DNA of 8,636 nt from Sphingobacterium sp. UBA2700. GTDB taxonomy: Bacteria; Bacteroidota; Bacteroidia; Sphingobacteriales; Sphingobacteriaceae. Position numbers and translations under genes: made by a program. Each line of letters opens with the position of its first letter. Position 1 is the stretch's first letter. The notes beneath the pieces were generated by a model that worked only from the letters and a program-made list of their open reading frames with translations, did no database searches and was not told the origin of the DNA. Positions 6,484-8,636 of the stretch are shown here, piece by piece. The DNA lies in assembly GCA_002354335.1 (NCBI GenBank), contig DELI01000005.1, positions 159,617 to 168,252 on the forward strand, in the 5' to 3' direction.

Positions 6484-8199
6484 ATGAAGAGAAGAAATTT
6501 TTTACAATTAGCTGCCCTGACGGGGCTGGGCAGCTTAAATCTACCTATTGTATCCGCAGGAAGTTTGGAAAGCGAGACCAGAGCAAAAGCACATGACGGA
6601 TCCGATGAAATAAAAACCGATGTCTGCATTATTGGTAGAGGTCTGGGCGGATGTGCTACGGCTTTGGCTGTTTGCAGAAACGGCCTTCGTGCAATTATGA
6701 CCGAGGAGACCGACTGGATCGGTGGACAGATATCGCAACAAGGCGTTCCACCAGATGAGCACCAATGGATAGAAACGCATGGAGCGCCTAGCTCCTACCG
6801 CGATTACAGAATTCGCGTTCGCGATTTCTATCGCCGAAACTATCCACTCACTCCGGAAGCTAAAAACAAAGTCAACTTAAATCCAGGAAATGGCTCGGTA
6901 TCTCGAATATGCCATGAGCCCCATGTTTCCGTCGCTGTACTCTACGAAATGTTATTGCCCTACCTCAGCAATGGACAGCTACAGATATTCCTGGGATTCA
7001 AAGCGAATACAGCTCAAATTCAAGGCGACGATGTGAAAAGTGTCGCGATTCGCTCGGTCGACGAGGATACGACGATTAACGTACTGGCGAAAAACTTTGT
7101 GGATGCCACGGAATGTGGCGATCTGCTGCCGATTACCAAGACGGAGTACGTCACAGGAACGGAGTCAAAGAAAGAAACCAATGAACTGCATGCCTCCGAA
7201 ACCAAAAGACCACAGAACCATCAAGCTTTCACGGTCTGTTTCGCGATGGACTACCAAGAGGGCATCGATAATACGATCGATAAGCCTACGGACTACGATC
7301 GATGGAAAAACTACGTTCCTAAACTGAATCCGGCATGGTCGGGAAAACTATTGGATCTATCCTACTCCAATCCGCGCGACCTCAAGCCAAAGCGATTGGG
7401 ATTTGATCCGCGAGGCATAGATACGCCCGGTATGTTGAACTTATTCAACTACCGCCGTTTGATACATAAGGACAATTTTACGCCTGGTTTTTACGATGGC
7501 GATATCACCATTGTGAACTGGCCACAGAATGATTATATGATGGGTAATCTGATTGATGTGTCGGAAGCGGAATTCAAGAAAACGGTGGAAGATGCAAAAA
7601 ACCTAAGCCGTTCCCTATTCTACTGGCTACAAACAGAGGCCCCACGTGCTGATGGCGGCATGGGCTGGAAAGGGCTACGCCTACGCGGGGATGTGATGGG
7701 CACCGTTGATGGTATGGCAAAATATCCTTATATACGCGAATCGCGAAGAATCAAAGCACAGTTTACAGTATTGGAAGAACATGTAGGCGCAGAGAACCGA
7801 AAGCTAGTAGCCGGCGAAAAAGAAGGAAAGAAAGCTTTTCAATTCTTTGATTCTGTGGGCGTAGGCTATTACCATATCGATTTACACCCCAGCAATCAAG
7901 GCGATAATTATATAGACTTCGGATCCTTGCCGTTCCAGATACCACTTGGTGCCTTATTACCGCAGCGCGTCAACAACTTATTCCCTGCCAATAAGAACAT
8001 CGGAACAACGCATATCACGAACGGTTGCTATCGCTTGCACCCAGTAGAATGGAGCATCGGCGAAGCCGTAGGCCTATTGATTGCCTATAGCACAAAAAAT
8101 AAGGTCCATCCAAAACAAGTCAGAAGCAATAAAAATAATCTTAGCGCCTTCCAGAGCTTTATTCAGCAGCAAGGAATAGAAGTAGTATTTAGTAGTTAG
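6484..8199 (+). CDS. Tat-exported FAD-dependent oxidoreductase (FAD_oxidored family)
   Basis: The protein has 571 residues. The N-terminus carries a twin-arginine signal (KRRNFLQ, Arg3-Arg4), a hydrophobic stretch and a likely VSA|G cleavage site after residue 25, which implies export of a folded, flavin-loaded enzyme. The dinucleotide-binding motif is GRGLGG (51-56) after strand TDVCII, followed by the family signature TDWIGGQISQQG (76-87). Also characteristic are VDATECGDLL (206-215), YIRESRRI (416-423) and the C-terminal FAD-contact segment NLFPANKNIG, with THITNGCYRLHPVEW to residue 523 and GEAVG (526-530). Relatives are often mislabelled xanthan lyase, but nothing here resembles a polysaccharide lyase. 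The reaction and substrate are unknown; oxidation of a sugar or other ligand delivered by SusCD is inferred from the operon. It starts 21 bases after the susD stop. Its last codons and TAG stop lie within a heptamer repeat, so the C-terminal residues VVFSS may not be ancestral. Confidence 0.9.
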   Translation: MKRRNFLQLAALTGLGSLNLPIVSAGSLESETRAKAHDGSDEIKTDVCIIGRGLGGCATALAVCRNGLRAIMTEETDWIGGQISQQGVPPDEHQWIETHGAPSSYRDYRIRVRDFYRRNYPLTPEAKNKVNLNPGNGSVSRICHEPHVSVAVLYEMLLPYLSNGQLQIFLGFKANTAQIQGDDVKSVAIRSVDEDTTINVLAKNFVDATECGDLLPITKTEYVTGTESKKETNELHASETKRPQNHQAFTVCFAMDYQEGIDNTIDKPTDYDRWKNYVPKLNPAWSGKLLDLSYSNPRDLKPKRLGFDPRGIDTPGMLNLFNYRRLIHKDNFTPGFYDGDITIVNWPQNDYMMGNLIDVSEAEFKKTVEDAKNLSRSLFYWLQTEAPRADGGMGWKGLRLRGDVMGTVDGMAKYPYIRESRRIKAQFTVLEEHVGAENRKLVAGEKEGKKAFQFFDSVGVGYYHIDLHPSNQGDNYIDFGSLPFQIPLGALLPQRVNNLFPANKNIGTTHITNGCYRLHPVEWSIGEAVGLLIAYSTKNKVHPKQVRSNKNNLSAFQSFIQQQGIEVVFSS

Positions 8200-8225
8200 T
8201 ACTTAGTATTTAGACCTAGGGCGGG
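8181..8225 (-). repeat. Header-plus-heptamer repeat, inverted copy overlapping the oxidoreductase stop
   Basis: Read on the minus strand this is CCCGCCCTAGGTCT, an AAA spacer, then TACTAAG, TACTAAC, TACTAAA and a degenerate TACTACT. It matches 8575-8619 (opposite orientation) at 42 of 45 positions and 70-114 at 41 of 45. Bases 8181-8199 are also coding: they supply the last codons and the TAG stop (8197-8199) of the oxidoreductase gene. Confidence 0.85.
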
Positions 8226-8252
8226 ATATAAGATTTTAGACCTGAGACTATA

Positions 8253-8284
8253 GACCTGCAGCAATGCAGGTTCTTTGTTTTTTT
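8253..8284 (+). terminator. Rho-independent terminator of the SusCD-oxidoreductase operon
   Basis: A perfect 7-pair stem (ACCTGCA 8254-8260 with TGCAGGT 8265-8271, plus an outer G·T pair) encloses a GCAA tetraloop of the GNRA type. It is followed by a T-rich tail containing seven consecutive Ts (8278-8284). It begins 54 bases after the oxidoreductase stop. TAGACCT, which begins in the base of this hairpin (8251-8257), also occurs at 8211-8217 and 8237-8243. Confidence 0.9.
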
Positions 8285-8299
8285 CGCGACGATGTTTTG

Positions 8300-8341
8300 T
8301 CTGAACCAGGAAAGGAAGGATGTAGGGATGGGCAGGATCGG
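8300..8341 (+). repeat. TCTGAACCAGG / GGAT-rich repeat, left arm
   Basis: This 42-base stretch starts TCTGAACCAGGAAAGGAAG and continues as GGAT-rich sequence to GCAGGATCGG. The reverse complement of 8466-8507 matches it at 35 of 42 positions without gaps. From memory, sequences starting with CTGAACC followed by repeated AGGAT words recur between genes in many Bacteroidota; I could not verify that here. No coding potential is visible. Confidence 0.75.
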
Positions 8342-8401
8342 ATATAGTGTTGGATATCGGTATGCATATCGCACATTTACAGTATTTGTATCATACGTTA
8401 C

Positions 8402-8427
8402 AGGAGACGTTTAGTGAAACGTCTCCT
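8402..8427. repeat. Perfect palindromic hairpin with GAGACGTTT arms
   Basis: AGGAGACGTTT (8402-8412) and AAACGTCTCCT (8417-8427) pair perfectly over 11 bases around an AGTG loop. There is no T tract after it on either strand: an A-run follows on the plus strand and GTAACG on the minus. It therefore does not look like a normal intrinsic terminator. It lies near the centre of a larger nested inverted structure (8181-8619). Palindromes with GAGACGTT arms are, from memory, dispersed in some cyanobacteria and Bacteroidota; this is unverified. Confidence 0.75.
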
Positions 8428-8465
8428 ATAAAAAATACAATTCATCCCATTATTCGGCACAAAAC

Positions 8466-8507
8466 CCGACCCTGCAAATCCTAAAATCCTTCCTTTCTTG
8501 GTTCAGA
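8466..8507 (-). repeat. TCTGAACCAAG / GGAT-rich repeat, right arm
   Basis: Read on the minus strand this begins TCTGAACCAAGAAAGGAAG and ends GCAGGGTCGG. It pairs with 8300-8341 at 35 of 42 positions. The best conserved block is the first 22 bases (one mismatch), with most differences in the GGAT-rich part. It forms the inner arms of the nested inverted structure. Confidence 0.75.
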
Positions 8508-8574
8508 TAAAATCTCTTTAGACCACAAAATTCAGACAACTACCCCTTCCAATCTCACATCTAATCACTCGTAA

Positions 8575-8619
8575 CCCACCCTAGGTCTAAATACTAACTA
8601 CTAACTACTAAATACTACC
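8575..8619 (+). repeat. Header-plus-heptamer repeat, right copy
   Basis: The header CCCACCCTAGGTCT and an AAA spacer are followed by TACTAAC, TACTAAC, TACTAAA and a degenerate TACTACC. It is in direct orientation with 70-114 (38 of 45 identical) and inverted relative to 8181-8225 (42 of 45). Confidence 0.85.
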
Positions 8620-8636
8620 CCAATCAAAGCCCAATC

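Larger units (their letters stand above)
8285..8636. other. Gene-free region at the window end, filled with repeats
   Basis: No credible reading frame is present on either strand. The region holds the inner inverted-repeat arms (8300-8341 and 8466-8507), a self-complementary CGGTATGCATATCG (8358-8371, one wobble per half), the GAGACGTTT hairpin (8402-8427) and the right heptamer repeat (8575-8619). I see no tRNA, no rRNA and no recognisable promoter. Confidence 0.7.

Noticed and set aside
6484..8199. Annotation as xanthan lyase
   Set aside because: The sequence shows a GxGxxG flavin-binding motif and FAD-oxidoreductase signatures throughout. Nothing supports a polysaccharide lyase fold; the label is a known database carry-over in this family.
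8402..8427. Intrinsic terminator
   Set aside because: The stem is strong, but no T tract follows on either strand, and a complete terminator already exists at 8253-8284.
8181..8619. Insertion sequence or MITE with terminal inverted repeats
   Set aside because: No transposase is present and no target-site duplication was found by eye at the outer ends. The outer arms also occur outside this structure (70-114), so a simple transposon reading is not supported.

Overview
The window looks like chromosome of a Bacteroidota bacterium, most likely Sphingobacteriaceae (Sphingobacterium or a close relative). The reasons are a SusC/SusD outer-membrane pair of the long, STN-containing type, a SusD lipoprotein signal with an acidic residue soon after the cysteine, A-rich start regions without clear Shine-Dalgarno sites, and TACTAAN-type intergenic repeats. 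The genus is an inference from gene style and recollection, not from a search.

Layout, all four genes on the + strand. Bases 1-244 hold a tandem pair of an AT-rich repeat, then a short region with dyads upstream of the first gene. Bases 245-988 encode a complete classical short-chain dehydrogenase/reductase, closed by a strong intrinsic terminator at 1013-1048. Bases 1049-1298 are the leader of the next transcript. Bases 1299-8199 form a tight three-gene operon: a SusC-family TonB-dependent transporter, its SusD-family surface lipoprotein (7 bases downstream), and a Tat-signal FAD-dependent oxidoreductase (21 bases downstream). A second intrinsic terminator lies at 8253-8284. Bases 8285-8636 carry no gene; they are filled with inverted and palindromic repeats.

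How it may work: SusC and SusD would capture and import a ligand across the outer membrane, and the folded, flavin-loaded oxidoreductase would act on it (or on a breakdown product) in the periplasm. No glycoside hydrolase, lyase, sulfatase, sigma factor or anti-sigma factor is present, so the substrate cannot be named. The cytosolic NAD(H)-type SDR is a separate transcription unit, and a functional link to the operon is only possible, not shown.

The least ordinary part is non-coding. A repeat family built from a 14-base header (CCCGCCNTAGGTCT) plus about four TACTAAN heptamers occurs at both ends of the window. One copy overlaps the last codons and stop of the oxidoreductase gene. The region 8181-8619 is a nested, nearly symmetric inverted structure made of three different repeat types.
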